The notes: generated by a model not told the origin, from the sequence alone. DNA of 64,000 bases from Actibacterium mucosum KCTC 23349 (GCF_000647975.1 NZ_JFKE01000004.1:124001-188000), one strand, 5' to 3'. Shown: positions 32,147 to 41,990, numbered from the stretch's first letter. Translations and numbers: made by a program.

Positions 32147-33253
32147 TTATGTGCGATAGAGCAGAGACTTGCCATCCGCGAACAGGTGTACCTTGGCCGG
32201 GTTCGCCGTCAGCTTCATCTGCTGGCCTCGCAAGTCGGCATGGATGCCCGGCAGTTTGGCAATCACTGTGTCTGTATCTTTGCTGGAACTTGGTGCGTCA
32301 AAGTACAGCTGCGTGACCTCACCCAGTGCTTCGACAATCGAAACCGTGTCGGCAAAGGCATAGTCTTCACCCTCGGCGGCCACCATATCCTCGGGGCGGA
32401 TGCCAACATTGACGGCCAATCCCTTATCCTCGGGATGCGTGGGCACATTGGACCGGATCAGACCCTTGCCCGATTCTACGCGCACAACCGTGGTCTCGCC
32501 TGTCTCAACCACCTCGCCCGCCAGAAGGTTCATCGCAGGCGAGCCAATGAACTGCGCCACGAACTCGTTCTGCGGGGTTTCATACAGCTCCAGTGGTGTA
32601 CCAACCTGTGCGATACCCTTATTGGCCAGCACCACGATGCGGGTGGCCAGGGTCATCGCCTCCACCTGATCATGCGTCACATAGATCATGGTGCTGTCGG
32701 GCATGCTTTCCTTCAGTTGTGCGATCTCGATCCGCGTGGCCACGCGCAAAGCGGCGTCGAGATTGGAAAGTGGCTCGTCAAACAGGTAAACCTTGGGATC
32801 GCGGACAATCGCCCGGCCAATGGCCACTCGCTGCCGTTGACCACCCGACAACGCCTTGGGCAGACGGTCCAGATACTCGGTCAGTTGCAGAATACGCGCG
32901 GCATTTTCCACCGCCTTATCAATCTCTTGCTGGCCTTTCTTTGCGATGCGTAGAGCGAAGGACATGTTCTCGCGCACGGTCATATGCGGGTACAATGCGT
33001 AACTTTGGAACACCATCGCAATGCCGCGCTGGCTGGGCGGCACATCGTTCATCACCGCACCGTCAATCTCGAACGTACCGGCCGTGATCTTTTCCAACCC
33101 GGCAATCATGCGCAACAAGGTTGACTTGCCGCAGCCGGACGGGCCCACGAACACGATCAGCTCTCCGGCCTTGATGTCCAGGTTGATGTCGCGCAGCACC
33201 TCAACCGTGCCACCATATGCCTTGCCTACATCCGTCAGCTTCAGATCAGCCAT
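32147..33253 (-). CDS. aglK: Alpha-glucoside ABC transporter ATPase AglK
   Basis: A 368-residue sugar ABC transporter ATPase of the MalK/UgpC type. Walker A is GPSGCGKSTLL, signature LSGGQRQRVAIGRA, Walker B YLFDEPLSNLDA, with a C-terminal TOBE-like regulatory domain. It is the last gene of the agl operon and overlaps aglA by 8 bp. In Sinorhizobium meliloti the same order aglEFGAK encodes uptake of trehalose, sucrose and maltose; the match in order supports the symbol. Confidence 0.92.
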   Translation of the reverse strand: MADLKLTDVGKAYGGTVEVLRDINLDIKAGELIVFVGPSGCGKSTLLRMIAGLEKITAGTFEIDGAVMNDVPPSQRGIAMVFQSYALYPHMTVRENMSFALRIAKKGQQEIDKAVENAARILQLTEYLDRLPKALSGGQRQRVAIGRAIVRDPKVYLFDEPLSNLDAALRVATRIEIAQLKESMPDSTMIYVTHDQVEAMTLATRIVVLANKGIAQVGTPLELYETPQNEFVAQFIGSPAMNLLAGEVVETGETTVVRVESGKGLIRSNVPTHPEDKGLAVNVGIRPEDMVAAEGEDYAFADTVSIVEALGEVTQLYFDAPSSSKDTDTVIAKLPGIHADLRGQQMKLTANPAKVHLFADGKSLLYRT

Positions 33254-34829
33254 TAGCGCCCTCCGTCACATTGGCCTGCCAGGCAGCAAGCGTTTCATTT
33301 TCAATGGTTTGCGCGGTATCGCTCAGGTTAAACGCGCAATGCATTTCCTGCCCTTCAAACCGGCGGGTGAACCGCAACACGCTGCCCTCGACGCGCATAT
33401 CTTCCAGCGTGCCCTTGGCCAGCGCAGGATGCGTTTTGCGCAGGGCGATCGCCGCGCGATAATGGTGGATCAGCGCCTGCGGATCAGCCTCTTGGCGGTT
33501 TGCGGCGCGGCTCAGGTGCTCGGCTGCAACGGGCAGCCAGGGCTTGCCGTCCGAAAAGCCACCATTGCCATTGTCAGCAGTCCAGACCATCGGCGTGCGG
33601 CAACCGTCGCGGCCCTTGAATTCCGGCCAGAATTCAATGCCATAAGGATCTTGCAGGTCGTCAAAATCAATCTCGGCCTCGCTCAGGCCCAGCTCCTCGC
33701 CCTGATAGATACAGGCAGACCCGCGCAGGCACATCAACAGCGTGATGAAACAGCGCGCCCCGGCATCCGACAGGTTCCAGCGCGAGACATGGCGTTGCAC
33801 ATCGTGGTTCGAAAACGCCCAACAGGCCCAGCCATCGGCGGCCACATCGGCCACGTGCTCCATCACATCGCGGATCCGCGCGGCGTCGGGCTGGGTGCCC
33901 GACAACAGCTCAAACGCGTAACACATCTGCATCAGATCATCGCCAGCGGTGTACTGGCCCATAATCTCCAGCCCTCTCAGGGCATCGCCAACCTCGCCCA
34001 CCGCGGCGGCACCGAACGGTGCCATCTCGGCACGAAGTTTGCGCAGGAAATCAATATTTTCCGGTCGGTTCTTCGAGTAGATGTGTTCCTGGTGGTTATA
34101 CGGGTTCACCATCGGCGCGATCGAGGCATTGCGCCGCTCGACCGGCAATGCCGGGTTATCGCGCAGCTGGTCGTCATGGACGTAGAAGTTGATCGTGTCC
34201 AGCCGGAACCCATCCACCCCGCGCGCCAGCCAGAACCGCGCCACGTCCAGCAGCGCCTCCTGCACCTGCGGTTCGTGGAAGTTCAGATCGGGCTGCGATG
34301 TCAGGAAGTTATGCAGGTAATATTGCTGCCGGCGGCTGTCCCATTGCCAGGCGGGGCCGCCAAAGATCGACAGCCAGTTGTTGGGCGGGGTGCCATCAGG
34401 CTTGGGGTCAGCCCAAACATACCAATTGGCCTTGTCATTGTCGCGATCCGCCCGGCTTTCGCCAAACCATGCATGTTGATCCGACGTGTGGCTGAGCACA
34501 AGGTCGATCATCACCCGCAGGTTCAGTTCATGCGCCCGCGCAATCAGCGCGTCAAAATCCGCCAGCGTGCCGAACATCGGATCCACGTCGCAATAATCGC
34601 TGACGTCATAGCCGTAATCCTTCATCGGCGAGGTGAAAAACGGCGAGATCCACACCGCGTCCACCCCCAGGCTGGCAATATGGTCCAGCCGCTGCGTGAT
34701 GCCCGCCAGATCGCCGATACCATCCCCGGTGCTGTCCTGGAAACTGCGCGGATAGACTTGGTATATCACCGCCCCGCGCCACCAGTTCGCGTCGCCACCC
34801 AATTGTTTTTGAAGGCTTTCCATCTTCAT
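33246..34829 (-). CDS. aglA: Alpha-glucosidase AglA (GH13)
   Basis: A 527-residue cytoplasmic alpha-glucosidase of glycoside hydrolase family 13. The TIM-barrel motifs are AVWISPFFTSPMKDYGYDV, VMIDLVLSHTSDQHAWF, GFRLDTINFYVHD (nucleophile Asp) and SNHDVQRHVSR (transition-state Asp); the acid/base Glu lies in AVGEVGDAL. It would cleave imported sucrose, maltose or related sugars to glucose. The ATG giving MKMESLQKQ starts 5 bp after the aglG stop; an upstream extension inside aglG is a shadow. Confidence 0.93.
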   Translation of the reverse strand: MKMESLQKQLGGDANWWRGAVIYQVYPRSFQDSTGDGIGDLAGITQRLDHIASLGVDAVWISPFFTSPMKDYGYDVSDYCDVDPMFGTLADFDALIARAHELNLRVMIDLVLSHTSDQHAWFGESRADRDNDKANWYVWADPKPDGTPPNNWLSIFGGPAWQWDSRRQQYYLHNFLTSQPDLNFHEPQVQEALLDVARFWLARGVDGFRLDTINFYVHDDQLRDNPALPVERRNASIAPMVNPYNHQEHIYSKNRPENIDFLRKLRAEMAPFGAAAVGEVGDALRGLEIMGQYTAGDDLMQMCYAFELLSGTQPDAARIRDVMEHVADVAADGWACWAFSNHDVQRHVSRWNLSDAGARCFITLLMCLRGSACIYQGEELGLSEAEIDFDDLQDPYGIEFWPEFKGRDGCRTPMVWTADNGNGGFSDGKPWLPVAAEHLSRAANRQEADPQALIHHYRAAIALRKTHPALAKGTLEDMRVEGSVLRFTRRFEGQEMHCAFNLSDTAQTIENETLAAWQANVTEGANG

Positions 34830-34834
34830 CCCGC

Positions 34835-35971
34835 TTATCCGCCTTTGACCGAGCCGGCCAGCAGGCCGCGCACCAGGTATCGTTGCATTGTAAAGAACAC
34901 CACCAGAGGTACCGCGATGGACACGAAGGCACTGGCGGCCAGAATTTCCCAATCTCCACCGCGCGAGCCCAAAAGCTCGCGCAGGCGGCCCGTCATCACC
35001 AGCTGCTCTTCGTTATTGCCAAGGAACACCGTGGCCACCAGCAGGTCGTTCCAGACCCAGAGGAACTGAAAAATCGCGAAACTGGCCAGCGCCGGGAAGC
35101 TGAGGGGCAGGATGATGCGCCGGAAGATCTCGAAATCGGTGGCGCCATCGACACGCGCGCTTTCGATGATCTCGCGCGGCAACCCGGCGATATAGTTGCG
35201 CAGCAGATAGATCGCCAATGGCAACCCGAACCCGGTATGGGCCAGCCAGATGCCAAGGTAATCCTTGCCGATGCCGATCTGGTTATGCAGCTTCAGCAGC
35301 GGGATCAGTGCCATTTGCAACGGCACAACCAGCAGACCGACAACCGCCGCAATCAGCAAGGCACGGCCTGGAAACTCCATCCAGGCCAGCGCATAGGCGG
35401 CGAAGGCGGCGATCAGGATCGGGATAACCGTTGCCGGAATTGTCACCGTGAAGGTATTGATAAAGCTTCGGAAAATACCCTCGGAAAACAGCACGCGGTC
35501 ATAGTTTGCCAGCGTGAATTGCGGCGGCGTGAGCGTTGTGGCGAAAATGCGTGTGCCGCGGCTGCCCGAAAACTCTACCGGCGACGTGATGCGGTAATTG
35601 CCCGACGCGTCCACCGTCATGGTGCGGTCCTTGGACATCTCTCCAACGGTCCCGGGGGTCAAGGCCGTGGGCGCCCGCGAGGTTACGCCAAAAGCGGTCA
35701 CCTCGCCCTCGCCATCCTCAAAGATATTGCCTGCGATCACCCACAGGTCGCCCTCGGCCACCTGCGCATCGGGTGGGGCTGAACGGACAATCACGTTCTG
35801 CTCGGACGCGGTCAGCGCGCGCCACCAGCCGGTGGTCGAGATCTGGTCGCGGTCGCGGAAGGACGACACCAGCAACCCGATGGTCGGGATCGTCCACAGC
35901 AGCACCAGCGCCACCACCGCGATGTTCACGGCCCAGCCCAGGGCGGATTTCTGTCCGGCTATGTTATCCAT
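34835..35971 (-). CDS. aglG: Alpha-glucoside ABC permease AglG
   Basis: A 378-residue MalG-like permease with six core membrane helices. The EAA loop that contacts the ATPase is EIIESARVDGATDFEIFRRI. A large extracytoplasmic insert of about 100 residues (from about 45 to 150) follows the first helix, a feature also of the known AglG. It overlaps aglF by one base. It forms the channel with AglF and is powered by AglK. Confidence 0.92.
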   Translation of the reverse strand: MDNIAGQKSALGWAVNIAVVALVLLWTIPTIGLLVSSFRDRDQISTTGWWRALTASEQNVIVRSAPPDAQVAEGDLWVIAGNIFEDGEGEVTAFGVTSRAPTALTPGTVGEMSKDRTMTVDASGNYRITSPVEFSGSRGTRIFATTLTPPQFTLANYDRVLFSEGIFRSFINTFTVTIPATVIPILIAAFAAYALAWMEFPGRALLIAAVVGLLVVPLQMALIPLLKLHNQIGIGKDYLGIWLAHTGFGLPLAIYLLRNYIAGLPREIIESARVDGATDFEIFRRIILPLSFPALASFAIFQFLWVWNDLLVATVFLGNNEEQLVMTGRLRELLGSRGGDWEILAASAFVSIAVPLVVFFTMQRYLVRGLLAGSVKGG

Positions 35972-36963
35972 CAGACCATCTCCCGCCGGGCGTTGCGAAT
36001 GTTCCAGACCATGATCGGGGTCACCAGCACCATGATCACCAGCGCCACGGTCGAGGCGCGGCCAAAGTCACCGGCGCGGAACATCCAGTCAAACATCAGG
36101 TTCGCCAGAACCTGGCTGCCCCATTGCCCGTTGGTCATGGCCAGCACGATGTCGAACACTTTCAGTACAAGGATGGTGATCGTCGTCCAGACCACCGCGA
36201 TGGTGCCCCAAATCTGCGGCACCTTGATCTTCCAAAAGATCTGCCACGGGTTGGCACCGTCCAGGATCGACGCCTCGATCGTCTCTTCGGGGATGCCACG
36301 CAGCGCGGCCGATAGGATCACCATGGCAAAGCCGGTCTGAATCCAGATCAGGATGATCATCAGGAAAAAGCTGTTCCACGGCTCCAGCGTGATCCAGGCC
36401 TGCGGTTGCCCGCCCAGACCCACAAGGATGGCATTGATAATGCCGATCTCGTCACCGCCGGTACCACGATAATCATAGACAAACTTCCAGATCACCGAGG
36501 CGCCCACGAACGAGATCGCCATCGGCATAAAAATCAGCGATTTCGCCAGGTTGCCCCATTTGATCCGGTCGGTCAGGGTGGCGGCGATCAGCCCGAAAAA
36601 GGTCGAGGCCGCAGGCACCACGATCAGCCACCAGAAATTGTTGATCAGCGATTCATAGAATTTCGCGTCGCTCAGCATCCAACGGTAATTGTCCAGCCCC
36701 ACCCATGCATCACCCGATGCGTCACGGAACGACAGATCAATCGACCGGATCACCGGATACACGAGGTAGAGGCCCAACAAGGCCACGGCGGGCCCTAAAA
36801 ACAGCCACGGGCGGATCATGTTTGACAGGTTGATATTGCGCCCGGCCTTTTCCCCGCGCGGTGGCAGCGCCACATCCAGCAACAGGTTCGAGCCATAGAA
36901 ATAGGCCACGCAGCCAAAGACACCGACGATGATCGTGGCAGATGCGTACAGCAGCTGTTCCAT
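35971..36963 (-). CDS. aglF: Alpha-glucoside ABC permease AglF
   Basis: A 330-residue MalF-like permease with an extra N-terminal helix (residues 5-30) before six core helices. The EAA loop is EETIEASILDGANPWQIFWKI. It partners AglG. The gene begins 76 bp after aglE and overlaps aglG by one base. The gap after aglE is often a place of differential expression in sugar ABC operons, but no strong hairpin was confirmed there. Confidence 0.92.
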   Translation of the reverse strand: MEQLLYASATIIVGVFGCVAYFYGSNLLLDVALPPRGEKAGRNINLSNMIRPWLFLGPAVALLGLYLVYPVIRSIDLSFRDASGDAWVGLDNYRWMLSDAKFYESLINNFWWLIVVPAASTFFGLIAATLTDRIKWGNLAKSLIFMPMAISFVGASVIWKFVYDYRGTGGDEIGIINAILVGLGGQPQAWITLEPWNSFFLMIILIWIQTGFAMVILSAALRGIPEETIEASILDGANPWQIFWKIKVPQIWGTIAVVWTTITILVLKVFDIVLAMTNGQWGSQVLANLMFDWMFRAGDFGRASTVALVIMVLVTPIMVWNIRNARREMV

Positions 36964-37039
36964 GTCCGCTCCTTGTTGTCGGGGGTTACGGGTTGGCCCC
37001 GCCCGGACGCGCCGGACGGGGCCTGTTCACGAGTGGAGG

Positions 37040-38392
37040 TTAGTTCAGGTTGTCCCAGGTGCTCTGAATGTCGGCGGCCACGGCGGCGGCATCTTTGCCA
37101 CCGGCGTAATCGACCATTCCGGTCCAGAACACGCCCGCGCCAATCGCGCCGGGCATCAGGTCCGAGCCGTCAAAGCGGAACGTATCTGCATTCAGCAGAA
37201 TGTCGTTCATCTTGGCCACGGTCGGGTCGGTGAAGACACCGGTGTTCACGCCGTTATGCGGGGTCAGGAAACCCTTCTGGGCCATCCAGATCTCGTGCGC
37301 AATTTCGCTTTGCAGGTACTCCATGAACGCACGGGTGCCTTTGCTGTCCTTGGTGATGGCGAACAAAGTGCCCGCACCCAGAACCGGTTTACCCAGATCC
37401 TTGCCCGCATAAGCCGGGAAGTAGAAGAAATCGGCGTCTTCGCCCACCACGGTGCCCTCAGGGAAGAAGGCGGGGATAAAGCTGGCCTGACGGTGCATGT
37501 AGCATTGCGGCGGCGAGGCAAAGAGGCCCTTGGGTGCATCGCGGAAATCGGTCGAGGCAACAGCCCCGGCCCCACCGGCCACATAGGCGTCATTGCGGGC
37601 AAAGGCGCCAAATTCTTCAATCGCGCCAACCACTTTGGGGTCAGTGAATTTCAGATCGTTGGCCACCCAGGCGTCGTAATCCGCCGGGCTTTGGGTACGC
37701 AGCATCAGGTCTTCAACCCAGTCGGTCGCCGGCCAGCCGGTCGCACCGCCCGATCCCAGACCGATGCACCACGGGGTTTCGCCATCGGCGACGATCTGAT
37801 CGGTCAGCGCCTTCAGGTCTTCCATGGTTTCCGGCACATCGTAGCCGGCGTCTTCAAAGTTCTCGGGGCTGTACCAGACCAGCGATTTCACATCGACCTT
37901 GTAAAAAAAGCCATACAGCTGATCGGCGCCGTTTTCGTCGGCATAGGTGCCCAGATCCACCCAGCTTTGGCCCGCGGCATAGTTTTCGCGCACCCAATCG
38001 GCGGTGCCATCCGCCAGCGGCACCAACAGCCCCTTGGCGGCCAGGTCGGCGGCCAGGCCCGGCTGCGGGAAAACCGCGACATTCGGCGGCGAGCCGGCTT
38101 CGGTATCGATGCGGATCTGCTGCTCAAAGCTGTCCGAGCCCGAGTATTCGACATTGGCGCCGGTGGCCTCTTCGAAATAGGCGATGACGCTTTCCACCAG
38201 TTCCTTGTCCGGGCCCAGCCACGGGCCAAAGACCGATACGGTTTCGCCGCTGAGATCCATGGATTTCAGCGCCTCATAGCTGTCCCAGCTAAAATCGCCC
38301 GAGCCCGGCGCAAAGGCCAGGTGCCCATCGGCGTACGCCGTGCCAGCAGCAAGCGCCAGCGCTGCCGCACCGGCCAGATAAGTGTTCTTCAT
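37040..38392 (-). CDS. aglE: Alpha-glucoside-binding protein AglE
   Basis: A 450-residue periplasmic binding protein with a Sec signal peptide (MKNTYLAGAAALALAAGTAYA, cleavage before DGH). The mature part has the SBP type 1 pattern, including a first domain with VSVFGPWLGPDKEL and Trp/Tyr-rich sugar-binding segments. It delivers alpha-glucosides to AglFG. It is the first gene of the operon and is preceded by a LacI-type operator. Confidence 0.94.
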   Translation of the reverse strand: MKNTYLAGAAALALAAGTAYADGHLAFAPGSGDFSWDSYEALKSMDLSGETVSVFGPWLGPDKELVESVIAYFEEATGANVEYSGSDSFEQQIRIDTEAGSPPNVAVFPQPGLAADLAAKGLLVPLADGTADWVRENYAAGQSWVDLGTYADENGADQLYGFFYKVDVKSLVWYSPENFEDAGYDVPETMEDLKALTDQIVADGETPWCIGLGSGGATGWPATDWVEDLMLRTQSPADYDAWVANDLKFTDPKVVGAIEEFGAFARNDAYVAGGAGAVASTDFRDAPKGLFASPPQCYMHRQASFIPAFFPEGTVVGEDADFFYFPAYAGKDLGKPVLGAGTLFAITKDSKGTRAFMEYLQSEIAHEIWMAQKGFLTPHNGVNTGVFTDPTVAKMNDILLNADTFRFDGSDLMPGAIGAGVFWTGMVDYAGGKDAAAVAADIQSTWDNLN

Positions 38393-38446
38393 GACAACCT
38401 CCCAGTTCCGCCAACATGGCGGGGTTCATCCAGCGCCAAATTCTCC

Positions 38447-38456
38447 AAAGCGCTTT
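38447..38456. promoter_or_regulatory. LacI-type operator, aglE side
   Basis: The palindrome AAAGCGCTTT is centred in TCCAAAGCGCTTTGACA, 55-64 bp upstream of the aglE start. The same core recurs on the regulator side. It is the usual shape of a LacI/GalR operator with a central CG. Confidence 0.8.
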
Positions 38457-38554
38457 GACAAACTCAGGGTGCCGGATTCCCCTCCTTGAGTCAACAGGCG
38501 GCGCAAAAATCCGTTAGCGCCACCATTTTCTTAATAAATTGGCGATTTCCCCCT

Positions 38555-38583
38555 TTGACCGGCGCGAATTGCGCCGCTAAGCT
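38555..38583 (+). promoter_or_regulatory. Probable promoter of the LacI regulator gene
   Basis: TTGACC (38555-38560) and TAAGCT (38578-38583) are separated by 17 bases on the plus strand. The operator at 38599-38608 lies just after the expected transcription start, so bound repressor would block the gene's own promoter. Confidence 0.55.
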
Positions 38584-38598
38584 GAGCTTCAAATTTTG

Positions 38599-38608
38599 AA
38601 AGCGCTTT
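38599..38608. promoter_or_regulatory. LacI-type operator, regulator side
   Basis: The core AAAGCGCTTT lies in TTGAAAGCGCTTTGAG, 13 bases before the regulator start codon. It is identical in its 10-bp core to the operator near aglE, so the two, 152 bp apart, could be bridged by a repressor tetramer through a DNA loop. Confidence 0.8.
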
Positions 38609-38620
38609 GAGAATCACCAG

Positions 38621-39658
38621 ATGAACCTGAAAGAACTCTCGGACATTCTGGGCCTGTCCCAGACCACCGTCAGCCGCGCGCTGAACGGGTATCCCGAGGT
38701 GTCCGAGGCGACGCGCCGCAAGGTTCAGGCCGCAGCTGCTGCGCATAACTATCGCCCCAACACGCGGGCCAAGGCGCTGGCGACCGGGCGGGCCATGGCC
38801 ATTGGGCATGTCATTCCGATTTCGACCAAGCATGAAATGGTGAACCCCGTTTTCGCAGACTTCCTTGCCGGTGCTGGCGAAAGCTATGCCAAGGCCGGAT
38901 ATGACATGCACCTGTCGCTGGTCGCCGACGACGATCAAGAGCACGCCTTCCGCGAGCTTGCCGCCAAACGCAATGTGGACGGGCTGATCGTGCACGCACC
39001 GCTGGCGAACGAACCGCGCATCCCGCTACTGCGCGAAATCGGCCTGCCCTTCGTGGTGCATGGCCGGTCCTCGGGCGAAACCGGCCCCTATTCCTGGCTG
39101 GATATCAACAACCGCCGCGCCTTTTCACGCGCCACCGGGTTTCTGTGCGATCTGGGCCATCGCCGCGTCGCCCTGATCAATGGCCTCGAACATATGGATT
39201 TCGCGCTGCGCCGTCGCGATGGGTATGTGTCGAACCTGATCGACCGGGGCATAACCCCCGACCCGGCCATGATGGAAGCTGCAGAAATGACCGAGATCAA
39301 CGGCCACCATTCCGCCCGTGCCATGCTGGATATGGATAACCCGCCGACGGCGTTCCTTGTCTCGTCCATGATCTCGGCCATGGGCGTGCGCCGCGCTATC
39401 GAGGAACGCGGGCTGGTCATGGGGCGCGACGTGTCCGTCATCGCACATGACGACGACCTGAGCTATTTCAAGAACTCGGACGGGGTGGATGTGCCCATGT
39501 TCACCGCCACGCGCTCGTCGGTGCGCGAGGCTGGACGACAGGCCGCCGACATGTTGCTGACCCAAATCTCGCACCCGTTCAGCGACCCAGAGAACCGGTT
39601 GCTGGAGGCTGAGCTGACGCTTGGCCAATCCACAGCCCCCCCACCGTCAAAAGGTTGA
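38621..39658 (+). CDS. aglR: LacI-family regulator of the agl locus
   Basis: A 345-residue LacI/GalR repressor. The helix-turn-helix is LKELSDILGLSQTTVSRALNG, followed by a hinge with a YRPNTRAKALATG stretch and a periplasmic-binding-protein-like sensor domain. It is divergent from aglE and flanked by two matching operators, so it probably represses both directions until an alpha-glucoside or derivative is bound. Symbol by analogy to aglR of S. meliloti. It is followed by bglA after 3 bp. Confidence 0.9.
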   Translation: MNLKELSDILGLSQTTVSRALNGYPEVSEATRRKVQAAAAAHNYRPNTRAKALATGRAMAIGHVIPISTKHEMVNPVFADFLAGAGESYAKAGYDMHLSLVADDDQEHAFRELAAKRNVDGLIVHAPLANEPRIPLLREIGLPFVVHGRSSGETGPYSWLDINNRRAFSRATGFLCDLGHRRVALINGLEHMDFALRRRDGYVSNLIDRGITPDPAMMEAAEMTEINGHHSARAMLDMDNPPTAFLVSSMISAMGVRRAIEERGLVMGRDVSVIAHDDDLSYFKNSDGVDVPMFTATRSSVREAGRQAADMLLTQISHPFSDPENRLLEAELTLGQSTAPPPSKG

Positions 39659-39661
39659 GCC

Positions 39662-40975
39662 ATGGAGTTTACCCGCGCCGATTTCCCCAAGGATTTTCTC
39701 TTTGGGGCTGCCACGTCGAGCTATCAAATCGAAGGCCACGCCCATGGCGGCGCCGGCCCGACCCATTGGGACACGTTTGCGGCTACACCCGGCAATGTCG
39801 TTCGTGCAGAAGACGGCGCGCGCGCCTGCGACCATTATCATCGCTGGCCGGAAGACTTGGACCTGATGGCGAAGGCAAATTTCGACGTCTACCGGTTTTC
39901 CACCTCCTGGGCACGCGTCTTGCCCGAAGGGACCGGTCCGGTGAACGACGAAGGGCTGGATTTCTATGACCGGCTTGTCGACGGCATGCTGGAACGTGGC
40001 CTGAAGCCGGCTGCAACGCTTTATCATTGGGAACTGCCTGTTGCACTGGCTGACAAAGGCGGCTGGCGCAACCGTGATATCGCCAATTGGTTTGCCGATT
40101 TCACCGAGGTGGTGATGGCCCGGCTGGGGGACCGTGTCTGGTCGGCCGCGCCGATCAACGAGCCGTGGTGCGTGGGATGGCTTAGCCATTTCCTGGGCCA
40201 GCACGCCCCGGGTTTGCGCGATATCCGGGCCACCGCGCACGCCATGCACCATGTGTTGCTGGCCCATGGGCGCGCGATCGAGGTGATGCGCGGGCTGGGC
40301 ATGTCGAACCTGGGCGCGGTGTGTAATTTCGAATATGCCCAACCGGTGGATGACAGCCCCGCCGCTCATCAGGCCGCGGCGACCTATGACGCCTATTACA
40401 ACCGGTTTTTCCTCAGCGGCCTTTTTCGCGGCACCTACCCGGACGAGGTGCTAACCGGTTTTGCACCGCACCTGCCCTCCGGCTGGCAAGACGATTTTGG
40501 CACGATCCAGGCGCCTTTGGATTGGGTTGGATTGAATTATTATACGCGCAAGATCATCGCACCCAATGACGGCCCGTGGCCCCATCATCACGAGGTCCCC
40601 GGCTCGCTGCCCAAGACGCAGATGGAGTGGGAGGTGTACCCGGAAGGTCTGCATCACTTCCTGACCATGGCGGGCGAATATACCGGCGACCTGCCGTTAT
40701 TTGTGACCGAGAACGGTATGGCAAACCCGGACCAACCAGATCAACCGGACGATGCACGCAGCGCCTATCTGACCGCCCATCTGGCCGAAGTGATTCGCGC
40801 GATTGATGATGGCGCTAACGTCCGAGGCTACTTCATCTGGTCGCTGCTGGACAATTATGAGTGGGCTTTGGGCTATGAAAAAAGGTTCGGGCTGATTCAT
40901 GTGGACTTCGACAGCTTGAAGCGCACCCCGAAAGCGTCCTATCACGCGGTCAAACGGGCGCTTGCCCGAGACTGA
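39662..40975 (+). CDS. GH1 beta-glucosidase
   Basis: A 437-residue family 1 glycoside hydrolase. The acid/base Glu is in APINEPWCVG and the nucleophile Glu in LFVTENGMANP; FLFGAATSSYQIEG is the classical N-terminal signature. There is no signal peptide, so it acts on imported beta-glucosides in the cytoplasm. It lies between the LacI regulator and glucokinase genes and would feed glucose to the latter. Its presence beside an alpha-glucoside transporter suggests the locus handles both anomers. Confidence 0.95.
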   Translation: MEFTRADFPKDFLFGAATSSYQIEGHAHGGAGPTHWDTFAATPGNVVRAEDGARACDHYHRWPEDLDLMAKANFDVYRFSTSWARVLPEGTGPVNDEGLDFYDRLVDGMLERGLKPAATLYHWELPVALADKGGWRNRDIANWFADFTEVVMARLGDRVWSAAPINEPWCVGWLSHFLGQHAPGLRDIRATAHAMHHVLLAHGRAIEVMRGLGMSNLGAVCNFEYAQPVDDSPAAHQAAATYDAYYNRFFLSGLFRGTYPDEVLTGFAPHLPSGWQDDFGTIQAPLDWVGLNYYTRKIIAPNDGPWPHHHEVPGSLPKTQMEWEVYPEGLHHFLTMAGEYTGDLPLFVTENGMANPDQPDQPDDARSAYLTAHLAEVIRAIDDGANVRGYFIWSLLDNYEWALGYEKRFGLIHVDFDSLKRTPKASYHAVKRALARD

Positions 40976-40987
40976 GGAGGCATTCGC

Positions 40988-41938
40988 ATGACCATGGCCC
41001 TTGTTGCCGATATCGGTGGCACCAATACACGTGTGGCTTTGGCAAAAGGGCGCGCATTGCAGGCCGACAGCATTCAGCGATTCCGCAACGCGGATTTTGA
41101 AGGGCTCGAGCCGATCCTGCATACCTATCTGGGCGCGCAGCAACCCGGCCCTCTTTCGGGGGTATGCGTTGCCATCGCCGGTCCGGTCAGCGATGGGCGT
41201 GGCAGTCTGACAAACCTGAACTGGACCATCGCACCGGAACCGCTAAGCGCCCTGGCAGGCGGCGCTCCAGCGTTGGTCGTAAACGACCTGCAGGCGCAGG
41301 GTTTTGCACTGGACCACCTTTCGGATTCGGCACTGCAAGCGCTGATCCCCGGTCAGGTTTCCACTGCGGCCACAAGGCTGGTGATTGGGGTAGGAACAGG
41401 GTTCAACATCGCGCCTGTCTTTCGGTCCGGTGACACGCTGATCGTGGCCCCTGCCGAAGCGGGTCACCAAACATTGCCCGTTCAGGATTCCACTGAATTG
41501 GCGCTGGTCCGGGCGTTGGCTGCGGATACCGGGTTCGCGGCGGTCGAAGAGGCACTGTCGGGGCGCGGATTGGGCAACGTCTACCGTTTCGTCGCCGGGC
41601 AAAACGGGCAAAACAGACCTGCGGATGGAAAGGAACTCACGCGCCTTCTTGCCGATGGCGAGGACGCGATTGCGAAAGAAGCCATGGCCATGTTCGCCCA
41701 GCTATTAGGCCGTGTCGCCGGAGATTTGGCGCTTTGCTTCTTGCCGAAGGGTGGGATCTACTTTTGTGGGGGCATGTCGAGGATCGTGGCCCCCTATCTC
41801 GACCAGGGCGGCTTTGCCGACGCGTTTCGGGCAAAAGGTAGGTTTGCCGAGTTTATGCAGGATTTTCCGGTCTTTCTGATCGATGACGACTATGCCGCGC
41901 TTACCGGTTGCGCAGAGTGTTTGCTGCAACACAGATAG
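40988..41938 (+). CDS. glk: Glucokinase
   Basis: A 316-residue sugar kinase of the Glk family (ROK-unrelated, E. coli Glk type). The phosphate-binding motif is VADIGGTNTRVALA at the N-terminus, and VNDLQAQGFAL includes the Asp that deprotonates glucose. It phosphorylates glucose freed by AglA and the GH1 enzyme. GAGGAGG lies 7 bases before the ATG. It ends the plus-strand sugar operon. Confidence 0.92.
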   Translation: MTMALVADIGGTNTRVALAKGRALQADSIQRFRNADFEGLEPILHTYLGAQQPGPLSGVCVAIAGPVSDGRGSLTNLNWTIAPEPLSALAGGAPALVVNDLQAQGFALDHLSDSALQALIPGQVSTAATRLVIGVGTGFNIAPVFRSGDTLIVAPAEAGHQTLPVQDSTELALVRALAADTGFAAVEEALSGRGLGNVYRFVAGQNGQNRPADGKELTRLLADGEDAIAKEAMAMFAQLLGRVAGDLALCFLPKGGIYFCGGMSRIVAPYLDQGGFADAFRAKGRFAEFMQDFPVFLIDDDYAALTGCAECLLQHR

Positions 41939-41943
41939 CAAAA

Positions 41944-41965
41944 CAGCGCCCACCGGGGGCGCTGC
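41944..41965 (-). terminator. Terminator of the repeat-protein gene
   Basis: Arms CAGCGCCC and GGGCGCTG enclose a 5-base loop. Read on the minus strand the stem is followed by TTTT. It lies between the convergent glucokinase and repeat-protein genes and best fits the latter. Confidence 0.7.
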
Positions 41966-41990
41966 CAAACAATCTGCGTTGGTGTGTTGA

